DNA of 64,000 nucleotides, from the NCBI GenBank assembly GCA_019614645.1, contig JABWDB010000005.1, positions 1,272,001 to 1,336,000 of the forward strand, in the 5' to 3' direction. This document shows positions 27,871 to 37,972 of this stretch, piece by piece (position 1 is the first letter of the stretch; the number at the start of each line of letters is the position of its first letter). Made by a program: the position numbers and the translations under genes. The stretch comes from Stratiolaelaps scimitus. Taxonomy: Eukaryota; Arthropoda; Arachnida; Mesostigmata; Laelapidae. The notes beneath the pieces were generated by a model. The model was not told the origin of the DNA. It searched no databases and saw only the letters and a list, made by a program, of their open reading frames with translations.

Positions 27871-30800
27871 GTAGGATCATTTGAGGTACCATTTCAATGA
27901 AGTTATTGCCCCACTTACAAGCTGCTCAAGGAATCGAACAGAATTCACTACGGCGTCGCGGTCTGGCGGTGTGATACACCTGAAACAAGATACGAATGAC
28001 AATAGGTATTTTCTCATCTCGTTTCATTTAGCGCTTCACACATTTCAATTTTATTTCTGATGTTCATTCATCGATATCATCTGGATACGGTATAGGCTGT
28101 TGTGTTGATGTGGTGGAGTCAAATAAACGACAGGTGAATTAAGAGACCACGAAACGAAATGACTATAACTCGCCTGCCAGCATTGAAATAAGGTCCCGTC
28201 ACCACTGATGTTCCGGGCTGCTATGTGACTTCACATTCATTCGAGGGCAATTAGCAAACGCGAGTGCAATCGGCAACAACGATGATCAGGTGAACCGATC
28301 AGGTCTGATCTCTGATCGAATTGCCCAGATTGCGCCTCAACAGGTTAAAGTGGCACAAATGTAGTAATGAATATGCAATATCATTGTGTTTTTTTTATTC
28401 ATTCATTCTCGGCGTGATGTAAAAATAGAAATAACATACTTTGGCAGGAAATCCTCCGGAGAGCCGAGTTTTAGCTCCTTGATATACAACACCACATCCT
28501 CGAGTCTTGTTCGGGCCATTTCGGGCTGTTGGAACTCGTCCATATCGTCATAGTCCATTCGAGTATAGAGCTTAAAACATTTACCAGGACGCACTCTTCC
28601 CGCGCGGCCCATTCGCTGTTTAGCGTTCGCCTTGGATATCCACCGCTCGCCGAAGCGAGACTGGTTATTCTTGTCAACCTCTATCGTCGTGAGCTGTCAA
28701 ATACGAGAGAGGAGCAGTGTATTTTTATAGGAGGTTCGTCTAATTATACGGGACGGGACAGCCGCTCGCGAACAACGATGCGCCGAACGACGATATTAAT
28801 GAAATGCAACTATGAGAGAAACTGCAACACTTGACTTTGTGGATTGAAATGCCTCGTTGTCGAAGGGTGGCTTACTGCGGGAATGTTGCGAGATAAAGGA
28901 TTTGACCGATTTTCGTCATCGAAAAAACAGCTACCTTGGTTTTCCCACAGTCGACAACGTAGACGACGTCCTCGATCGTGACACTGGCCTCGGCAATCAT
29001 CGTTGACACAATAATCTAGAACAGATGAAATAGAGAGTTTTTTTTATTTTTCCTTTTTTTATTTATTTTTTCTAGTTTGCAACGTGAGCTGTAGAAGGTA
29101 AAGGTAAAGCTTTATTGGTTTATTAAAGGAGCCGCAATTTCACAATGCTTATTGAGCTCTCTTGTATAGCATAAGCTCTGTTAAAGAAGATAAATACATT
29201 CGATTATGGTGCAAGTTACCTTTCGGACTCCCCGAGGCGGGCGAGGGAACACCTTCCGCTGGTCGGACGTTGCCAACATCGAATGGAGTGGTAGTATCAA
29301 GCTGTTTCCTGTGCCAAGAATCGTCATTTTGTTATGGCAAAGCTGTTAGATAGAGAAGCTGAGAACGCGGAGATCTTGGGAGATGGCACTTGGTGGGATC
29401 TGAGAAGCCGTGGAAATACTAGGACATTTTGTGACAACGCGAAGGTGCAAATGAGATTCAGAAGGCGACGCAGGTCGGAAACCAAGGCGAGCAGAAGTTA
29501 TACGGGCAATTTCGTTTTGGGGCGTTTCAAAGCGTTTGTTGTTCACCATTGTTGTAATTGAGAAAACAGGAGAAACTCGAATAAAGGGACGTCGAAATAG
29601 TCCACTACTCAGTATTTGGGGTGGAAATATGTTTTACCGCATTTTAGGTCATTCAAACTTTGCCGATTTGGAGGAGCGAGGTGCGGTGTGCAGCAGGCAA
29701 AATCGTTCTTGATTGGATGCTGTATTGGATGCTTTTCGAATACATTAATTGCGAAAGGTATCCACATTGGTGGTTTAAAAACATTTTCTTGAAGAGATAA
29801 AATGGAGCTGTCTCGTGACAATTTTCGCGTTATTTTCTTACTCGAGCTCTTAAACTCGGAGACAAGACTGCAAATGCTGCTCCTGACTTATGTGGGGACG
29901 CTTGACGTCCAAAATATTTCGTGCCGGTGATTTTGACCTCAACGACCCTTCAAACAGAGTGGAGTGCCAGTTAGAGAAAAATCGGGCAATGAGCAGTGTG
30001 TAATGCTCGTTGAGAAGCTGGTGCGAATTGAGGCGAATTTACAAACTCGGAAAGCGGATGGTCTCACGATTTCTCAAATAAACCTCCGCATGGAGGCGTA
30101 CTTCTCCGACCACCAGCGTCACTCCTAGAGCGTTTTTTTGAATCATGTTGTCACACATGATGAGAAGTAGGTCCAGTACGACAATGAGACCCGGCAACAT
30201 TACCGAGTTCCCAAAGGAAAGGCATAGGCGAGGCGGAAACTACCGTCGCTGCAGACGTCAACTCGGCACAGCTGGAGCAGGTGCATAGTGCATTGCAGCA
30301 GAAGCAACGCAGTCTCATCACAAGGCTAAGAGTAATTCCCCAACATGACAACGCAAGGCCTCGCATCGCTCGCGCGACCCGGGACTCCATTTCATGATTG
30401 AATTGGGAAGTTTTAGCGCATCCACCGTAACCCCTTAAGATTACTACCTTTTTCTGAACTTGCAAAATAGACTTACTCGCAAAATGTTCAACTCAGTACA
30501 ACAGGTTGAAAATGGCGTCTTGTAGTTCTTCGACGCCCAGGAAGTAAGTTTTTACAAAAAGGGAATATATGTGTAGCTGTCGAAGGAGAGCAGTTTTGTT
30601 ACATTAAGTATTTTAGAAGCAATGTTATGAACATTTTTATTTTCCCTTCGAATAGCGACAAAACATATTTCCACCCCTGATACATCTTCAATAGAAAACC
30701 GCAAGCCAATACTTGAATGTCGTACACAACTGTGCGCGAAACATTTGAGTACGGGGCACGTACGCCATCTCCGCTACAGAATTGAATGAACTGAAGTTAT

Positions 30801-33800
30801 TAAATGTAAAGTCTAAACGTTTAACTAACTACAGAAAAATAACGATAGAAGACAACGTACTGCTGTTAAGGTATGGCGAATTAGCGTGTTCGAGCGCCGC
30901 GCATACATCCGAGATAACGTCCCAGCCAGGGAGAAAGACGAGGATGGCACCATCTGTATGAAAATCCGAGACACCCAATCGAGACAAACAAATCATTCGT
31001 TACCATCTCGAAATGGCAGAGCTACGGTTGAGCAAGTAAATGCTCCTCTTGAACTCTCTACACATGGCACTATAAATGTTTTGCGCGGGACAAGCATAAT
31101 ATTGATATTCAATGATCTTCGATAGTCGCCGTGAGGGGACATCGAGACAAACCATTACTCATTCAGTTTCCTCTACAATAACACTTGATAGTCAAATGAC
31201 AAAGGTAAGACCGAATCAGAACGAAGTCTCTACCCACGACTACCGATCTCACCTGCGGGATTATCCGTGTTTGTGTTCTCATCGTAGGCCCGCTTACAAA
31301 TCCACTTTACAGCAGCAACCACGAACTCGGGATCTGTCCTCATGGCTTTCGACGATGTTGTATCGAGTATTGCCAAAGCTTGGTCATGGGAATAGCTAAT
31401 TATATGCCATCACAAAAATGCACACGTCAAATCAATTAGATAACACTGCTTGCTGTCGATTCAGCTCCAGCTAGCTATCTCATATTTCTACGACTCTCAT
31501 AATTACTTCATCGATAGAGATATCGAACAGTGTATAATCATCCTGAACTGCTTAGTGGTTAAGTCCTTCCTACTGAGAAACAGGGTCATTTTTCGGAAGC
31601 TACCGTTCATTCAGGTAAGGTAAGGCTTTATTGATTTATTAAAGGAACTGCATAGAATGCTTAAGTTCTCTTATATGTCATGCAACGGGATTCGAACCTG
31701 CGGCCTCTGGCTTTTTACGTAGGTATAACACGCTCGTCGATTTCGACGGAAACGGAACACACTTATTGAATCGCAATGAGACCACCAATGCGATAGGGGC
31801 CCCCATGACAAAGAAAACTCGATTACATCGAATTACTTACCCATAATCAATGAGTTTGTTGCGCCGCTCAGCATTTGCTTGCGCTTGCTTTCCGCCTCCG
31901 ACAAAAGTACGAGACGAAGGGTTATACTCGATATTCATGACGTAATCCTCGAGATAGATGTCCTCGACAGGGTACAGTCGGCCTGACACGCCCAGATGGA
32001 CACAAGCAGGACCAAAGTATCTGCAGCAATACATCGGCGAATGGAGAACAAGATTAAGATTGAGATAACAACGACAAGATAGGCACGAAGACGCTAACAA
32101 TACTTGGACGATAGAATTTGCCCTTGGGAAACAAATACAATTTCGAATGCGAGACGTCGAATTAATTCAACAATTAAACTGAGCCACTCGCGCGATTGGC
32201 CATAGTGTCACCAGTTCGATGGTCATCGGCCAGATGAGACGAATGACTCAATGAAGAGGCGCACTGCAATGGCAAAGCGGGTGGTAGATAAGTTCGTACG
32301 GGGTTCACTTACTCGACAAATGAATCGCTGTCCAGCGTCGCCGACATGCAAATCAGACGGAAATCAGATCGAAGCGGAAGGATTTTCTCTCTGACGATCG
32401 CTAGAAGAAGATCGGAGTGCAAACTTCGCTCATGAACCTCGTCAATTATTAGATGGCTTACGGACGATAACAGACTGCGCAAAGGTGACAGAGCAACAAC
32501 ACAATAGTATAATTCAAATCCGCTTTAATATCACGATTTTCAATGTATTCTCACAGCTAAGCGTGCTGATTGCGTTGGCGGGTATGGTCATGCATTGACT
32601 GACGTATACGTGAGCTGCTGTATTTTCTCACGAATAGAATCCTTTGCCGTCGCGTTAGGTGGACAACATGTTTCCTCCCTAGTAAACTATAATATAACCA
32701 ACAATATATATATAACCATCCCATGAACCGACCCTTGACGTAATTTCCGAGCCGACCCTTGAGGCGACCGGTCAGAGCTACAATACGTACGCTACAACAC
32801 GTTTTGTGCAATACGTACGGGTCACTTTGCAAGTACTGAAGAACGATACCCGTCGTGCAGTAAAGGATCACTGGATGATCCAGCGTTACGGGGGCCGCTC
32901 GACTCTCAAGGCGGATCTGGTAGCCCACGCTCCGATCGCCCACAGTCTCCCCTCGCTCTTCGGCCACCCTGCAAATGACCGAGAGTAAACGAATTCAGGT
33001 AAAGATCAATAGCGAACCAACCGTTATGACAAAACAATCGTTATATTTTACAAGTGAGGCTGGCAAGTGAGGCCTATGTGCCCTGTTCATGCAGATTTCA
33101 GATACCAGCGACGACGTTGCCTGATATCAACTGCCAGTTCGTGGTGCCTTTGTGCTCCTCGGGTGTCTATCGGGTCTCATGTGGCTGGTAGCTTGAAGTC
33201 GCGACAATAGAATAAGATGACCATAAATGAAATTTGAGAAACCCCACTGAATCGGATCGATTAGTCAATTCGTACCGTTCCGCAACAGAGATTGCTGAGA
33301 TGCGTCTGGGCTGAGTGCACACGACGAAGCACCCAGGTCGGTGTTTATCCTTCACGCCGGTCGAGTCGTTGCCTCGCGGCTCGTGGATGTCATGCCGTTG
33401 GCCGCGTTCAAGCCGTTCCTCGAACTGCTCGATAATGTACTGCGGCACCTGCGTGGATTTGCCACTACCGGTCTCCCCAGAGATCACACACACCTGGCTG
33501 AACACGAGGCACAACAACAGTAGTATCATCGAAATATGCACGCTTTTTGCATAAGCATTCACGCACGCAAGCTTATTATATTTCGAGAGAGCACAACAAA
33601 TCTGCTTGGATTGCTAATCGGGCTTGCCAATGGAGAACATTAGGCGACCCGAGGTTGACTGACAAAGTGAGCATAATTTCATCCCCTTCATAGCATCTGT
33701 CTTCACCATGGCACATTGTGTGATATCATTCAGAGCTTCAACGGAGCACGTTTTCAAAGAAACCCTCGCGTATCCGGCCTGAATGACCACGGCCACCCGC

Positions 33801-35877
33801 TTCCAAAAGTATAAAATCACCCAGCGTCCGTAATTCCGAGTTGAATTGCAACGCAACTGCTGGACGGGCGAAACTTACTTTTCATTGATGGCCCCTAAAA
33901 TATCCCTGCGTCTGGCAAACACAGGGAGCTTTCGTCGAATGTCCTGCAGTGCGGGCTGGAACGACAACAAACATTCGAGGAAATTATCCACAGGGGTCGA
34001 AGATTTTGCCATGATTTTCGCATATCCAATCGCCGACTGTTTCAGGCTGACTACAATAGATTGACTATGCTTTCATAGCTACGTATTTCAATGTCATATT
34101 TAGGCAATTGTATGAATTCGTCGCAGCCCCAATTTCTTGCTATTCGGAGTATATATAACAGTTTGTTCGAGCTGACCCTCAGCTGACCATCCCCTATGTG
34201 ACAGGGCTCAGCTCTTAACCTTTTAGGTATTACTATGAGGACCAGTCGGGGCCACCTTTGCTTATTCTCTGCCTTACTCCTACCTGACAAGAATCCTCAG
34301 ATAAAGCAAGATGATAAAGAACTCCAAAGATTCTCCGCGTCTGACAGGATTTGAACCCAACACACACTGGATGGTCTAGTGGTGAGCGTCTTAGACTACT
34401 AGACCGGAGGGACACGTGCGTGTTGGATTCGGAGTATATATTATGTATATATATATATATATATATGAATTATATGATTCAAATTTCATTCCTCAGAACA
34501 TATTGAATGCCGTTTGCTGAGTCGACAAAAATGATACCACCATCTATACGATTACCACCCTCTTTGTACTTGTTTGTTTCATTATAACATTGTCACTGTA
34601 ATGCTTTTCCACATTACGAGAACGATATCTCGTGCAGGCCGAAACTACGATTACAACTCACTTGTCGCTTAATAACTCTATAGCGACTCAAGAACTCTAT
34701 AATGCTTAATAATTTTACAATGACTCAATAATAACTCGACAATAAATCAACTGCTTACATTTGGCCGTGCCGGCTTTTTCACAGTCGGAGCTCGCGAGAT
34801 CACCTCACCCAATCGACCTCTGTCAAAGGTTGACTCATTCCGTTTCTGTCCTGTCGAACGTACAACGTACATAATTAGATATTGCAAACAAAACGAGCTT
34901 CTCGTTTAGGACATAAGAAACATTTTTGGGTAGGATTTGCCTAACGCTGTGAACGATGGAGTTCTGAGAACGGCCTGTGGCCCGCACGGAACGCATCAAG
35001 TCAACCCTTTGTATACCGCATGTCCTGTTGATTAACGGCAATCCCTTAAAATAATTTGTTTTCTCCTCCTCGCTAATCAACGAGCAACAAACAAACACTC
35101 ACTACTATTAATAATCATGACACTTAGAACGCAGATAGGAAAAATACAATGTTCGAACAAGTTACGCGATACTTCACTCATACTTGAATCAGCCAGCGTT
35201 CTCGAGCAGGGAGCAGACGCTAATTGTAAGCAGAGCCTAAATCGTATCATAAGATCGCCACTTACTGTCGTGGCAGCCAGAGGGAGCCCTGCGCTTCGAA
35301 AGCTCTTCGACGCGAATTAAGGCTCCTTCGACCTTCTGCCAAAGTTGTGGCTCGAGATGAACTCGTGGAACAAGCTCGACCCGCCTGAAGTCACCGCCAT
35401 CGGCTTCCCGGCGTGCTCTATAAGAAACGCACGGATACGAACGGACGTCGCTACGAATTTAATTTATATTATAAAATAAGCCATTATATTCAAGGTAATG
35501 CTCAAGCCACGATGTGTTCTGCGCCTCAAGCAAGCTTCGCTGTTGCTCTGCTGTTTTTCGGCGGAAATCTCTGTGGCCGGGGTCATTAAGTTGATTCAAC
35601 GAACTCGACTAGAACAACTGAATGCATAGAGCGGTAATCATTGACTGATCACCATTGTGTGGTCACTCAAAGCGGTTGGCAAAAACGTCCATTTCGATCT
35701 CGGCCTCGCGAGAACAGGCCTACCTGCTCCTGCGGGCGAACCACATGCCGATTTCTCGTCCTCGGAGCCCTGGAGGTGGCCTTTCCCGCTCCGGATTAGA
35801 GGTATGGCCTCCTGGGCGGTCTTCGTGTCTGGCCACATTTGAAGGCCCGCCTCGCCTTCCGCCATAATTTCTTCCGC
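25358..35877 (-). CDS. DHX36: DEAH-box RNA/DNA helicase DHX36 (RHAU), 19 exons, start exon not resolved
   Basis: ATP-dependent helicase that unwinds G-quadruplex DNA and RNA. Exons: 35877-35724, 35417-35266, 34817-34759, 34036-33879, 33497-33276, 32968-32819, 32474-32313, 32020-31841, 31395-31253, 30953-30861, 29308-29220, 29015-28935, 28693-28440, 27979-27919, 27765-27580, 27261-27097, 26722-26502, 26201-25913, 25600-25358. Phases agree throughout and give 1019 aa plus stop; the initiator Met lies in an unseen upstream exon. Counting from the first resolved residue: a Gly/Arg-rich start, then the RHAU-specific motif LRGREIGMW (residues ~37-45), Walker A GETGSGKS (181-188), CTQPRR (234-239), DEVH (309-312), SAT (342-344), a divergent motif [11 protein letters not shown] (524-533), motif [10 protein letters not shown] (573-580), winged-helix/ratchet region, OB-fold with VVCAGLYP and HPKS. 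The RHAU motif, [16 protein letters not shown] and CAGLYP choose DHX36 over DHX29 or DHX57. The 34817-34759 exon is the least certain. Confidence 0.92.
27297..27324. repeat. (TA)n tract in a DHX36 intron
   Basis: About 28 bp of TA, close behind the exon at 27261-27097. A second tract of about 30 bp at 27837-27868 lies in the next intron upstream in the gene. Confidence 0.9.
29093..29166 (-). mobile_element. Truncated SINE-like copy (family with AGGTAA tail) in a DHX36 intron
   Basis: On the plus strand it reads AAGGTAAAGGTAAAG then CTTTATTGGTTTATTAAAGG, ending near CTTATTGAGCTCTCTTGTAT. The same order occurs at 31612-31760, where a tRNA-like promoter block follows. The AGGTAA repeats look like the short simple tail of a SINE transcribed from the minus strand. 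Only the 3' part is left here. Confidence 0.55.
29611..30686. mobile_element. ~1.07 kb DNA-transposon-like element with terminal inverted repeats, in a DHX36 intron
   Basis: GGGGTGGAAATATGTTTT at 29618-29635 recurs as its exact reverse complement at 30661-30678, and similarity extends a few bases on both sides. It lies wholly within the DHX36 intron 29309-30860. The right end, read inward, begins CAGGGGTGG, which resembles hAT-type termini. No clear 8 bp target duplication is visible, so the class is uncertain. The interior has short open fragments (for example [20 protein letters not shown] near 30.06-30.12 kb) but no intact transposase, so it is non-autonomous or decayed. Confidence 0.6.
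31612..31760 (-). mobile_element. tRNA-derived SINE-like copy in a DHX36 intron
   Basis: The tail (AGGTAAGGTAAG, CTTTATTGATTTATTAAAGG) matches 29093-29166. Farther in, the minus strand reads GCAGGTTCGAATCCCG, which contains a perfect pol III B-box (GGTTCGAATCC). An A-box is weak and no tRNA cloverleaf folds by eye, so this is read as a SINE and not a tRNA gene. Confidence 0.6.
34142..34440 (-). mobile_element. Full-length tRNA-derived SINE with perfect 14 bp target-site duplication
   Basis: ATTCGGAGTATATA occurs at 34142-34155 and at 34427-34440, flanking a 271 bp insert. On the minus strand the insert begins with a tRNA-like head: GGTCTAGTAGTCTAAGACG (A-box region) and TTGGGTTCAAATCCTGTC (B-box GGTTCAAATCC), about 50 bp apart. 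It continues with a body ending GAGGGTCAGCTCGAACAAAC. Body and tail are shared with 11440-11600. The insert lies in the DHX36 intron between the 34817-34759 and 34036-33879 exons. Perfect duplications point to a relatively recent insertion. Confidence 0.8.
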
Positions 35878-37882
35878 CTGCAAATGATGCCAACAATACT
35901 TAAAGAACGAACGTAAACCTGCTTTTAACGATTGCTGATTAACGTCGAATTAATCAATCGCAAAGCACTGTGGTGTGTGTGGACACGTGGAAATTTTACT
36001 ACTGAGCGTTCTTTTAAGGTATCAAAAATATTTTCATCATTCAAGCGACAGCTCAAAAATCTATGATTGAACATAGGTACAGCGGCAGTGCAAATAAGCT
36101 GAGCTCTCCATGAGCGGTGTAACCCCAGGCAGTCCTTATTTTTCATTCGCCGATCGATGCAATTCGTCTCGCCGATTAGATTTATACAACTTAAGATACA
36201 GCACTGATGCCTCTTCCCCCAGAGATCTGCGGGAGGACAGGTCAAAGCTCATTCGTGAAGCTTCCCCTACAAGCACAAATCGCACGAGGTCTAGTGGGCC
36301 TCGTATGATTGATTGTCCGATAAGAGATTTCAATGTTTCTTTTGCTCCTTTTAACATGGAGGTGGCGGCGAATGCACGGGCTGAACCAGCAGGCACAGGA
36401 TTCATAGAGTTTCAACTTTGCGCCCCCACATATCTGCCTCATGACCTCCATTGCATACACTGATGCTCGCACATATCATTGCTTATCACTAGTGAACCAT
36501 GCTGGCGTCGGTCGCTCAGAAGAAGCCAGCACCCGCTGGCCCACATTCATGATAGCCGTCGTCTACGCGTAGGAATTTTGCGAAAAGTATTCGACGGGGA
36601 GGTCAATGGCTTTCTTTTTGCTCCTCAACAGACTTTCGGGTTGTAACACGTGGTCCTGCTTATAACGACAGTCAAATGTGTGGCTAAATTTGCCGGCATG
36701 CACGATGGCGGGCACAATCGAAGAATCTATGTAAAATATTTCTCTATATGCACAGATTGAATACGTAAAAAGTGTGCACCATTCGTTGTATTCCGTGCAC
36801 GACGTCTACTTCTTCGCGTAGACACGTAACAGAAAAGACGTCAATTTTTCAAGTGCTCTCTATGATGGTGACTTCTGTTGTTGTTGTTCGTTGGCTTAGT
36901 TGTTACTGACGAGCGGTGATCATTCGGTTAAATCTACTCCAATAATCCAAATGTGAAGAATACTGAATCCCGTAATAGAGCTTGCGAGATTCTTGTCATT
37001 CATTTAAGTGAATGTACTGAGCCTTTGGGGACGGGTAAAATCACCATTTATGCTACAAATTATGGCTTCCCTGATCCGGTACCGCAGCGGTTTGATAGAA
37101 TATTTAACATATAACGTGTATACACGCGATCAGGTGAGGCATCCACTATCTGTTTGCTGAACCACAGAACAGATCATCCGTAATAGGGGCTAGACGCTTC
37201 GAAATCGGCTGGAACCAATAAATTAGACGATTCTTGTCGTGGTCTTTTTAATCACAGTGGCATTTATTAATTGCACCTTCTCATCGTATAGCATCCATCA
37301 GCGTTACGACACGAAACTTAATCAAAGACAAATCGATACAATGCTTCGGCAAAAAAAAGGTACATTATAAACATAGGAACGCGATGTATATAGCTAAGCT
37401 AATATTTATAAACTCACCACGTCCCCGATGACTCATTTGTGGGCCGAACTCCGGCACCCCTCCCCGAAAAAAACGTAACGCTCAAATATATTAATATTTA
37501 ACGATATTGCCGGTTTTTTTTTAATCACCCGAAAATCACTTGGCCATTTCGAACGCTTCCGTTGGACCCGGCTGGTCCCGGCTAAGGCAATATTGAGCGA
37601 GGGCACGAGACGGCTGTGAGAATCTGAAGCTTGAGAACGAACAGGCTGAGCTTAATTTCCACAAGTTTTCCCGGCCGCAATTCGAAAATTTACTCATAAT
37701 CGCATGTCATTCGACCGTTGAACACTGCCACTGGCAATTATACGCATTGGCAATGCGTGTAACGTCGAAAAAATGTACATGTTTTCTATAATTTGAATTT
37801 TGGCGGGCGTCCCGACTCGTCCCTCTCCCACGGCTGGTCGTCGATAGACATCAAGCGCAGCTTCCACTTGAAGTTAGTCTGT
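35878..37882. other. Divergent DHX36-TCTP intergenic region
   Basis: Must hold the missing DHX36 start exon, its promoter, and the TCTP promoter. A minus-strand open frame at 36405-36136 is the longest candidate for an upstream exon, but its sequence does not resemble the Gly-rich N-terminus expected. No TATA box or other decisive signal was recognised. Confidence 0.4.
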
Positions 37883-37890
37883 CCTTTTGC
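37883..37890 (+). promoter_or_regulatory. Candidate 5' TOP transcription start of TCTP
   Basis: CCTTTTGC lies about 85-90 bp before the TCTP start codon. TCTP mRNAs of animals typically begin with a cytosine followed by a pyrimidine run (5' TOP), which places translation under TOR control. This is the best such tract in the expected position; the actual start site is not proven by sequence. Confidence 0.35.
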
Positions 37891-37972
37891 GGCTGTCAGC
37901 TGTTCGAATACGTTTGGCTCGCAGAGTCTGCCCGCTTACATCCAGACAAATCGCACCGAAAACCCGGCCAAA

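Noticed and set aside
31681..31705. tRNA gene (perfect B-box)
   Set aside because: No cloverleaf could be folded and a SINE tail follows.
34335..34410. tRNA gene on the minus strand
   Set aside because: A- and B-boxes are present but no acceptor stem pairs, and the sequence is the head of a SINE with target-site duplications.
35655..35867. Plus-strand ORFs opposite the first resolved DHX36 exon
   Set aside because: Antisense shadows of the Gly/Arg-rich exon, which is supported by the RHAU motif and splice phases.
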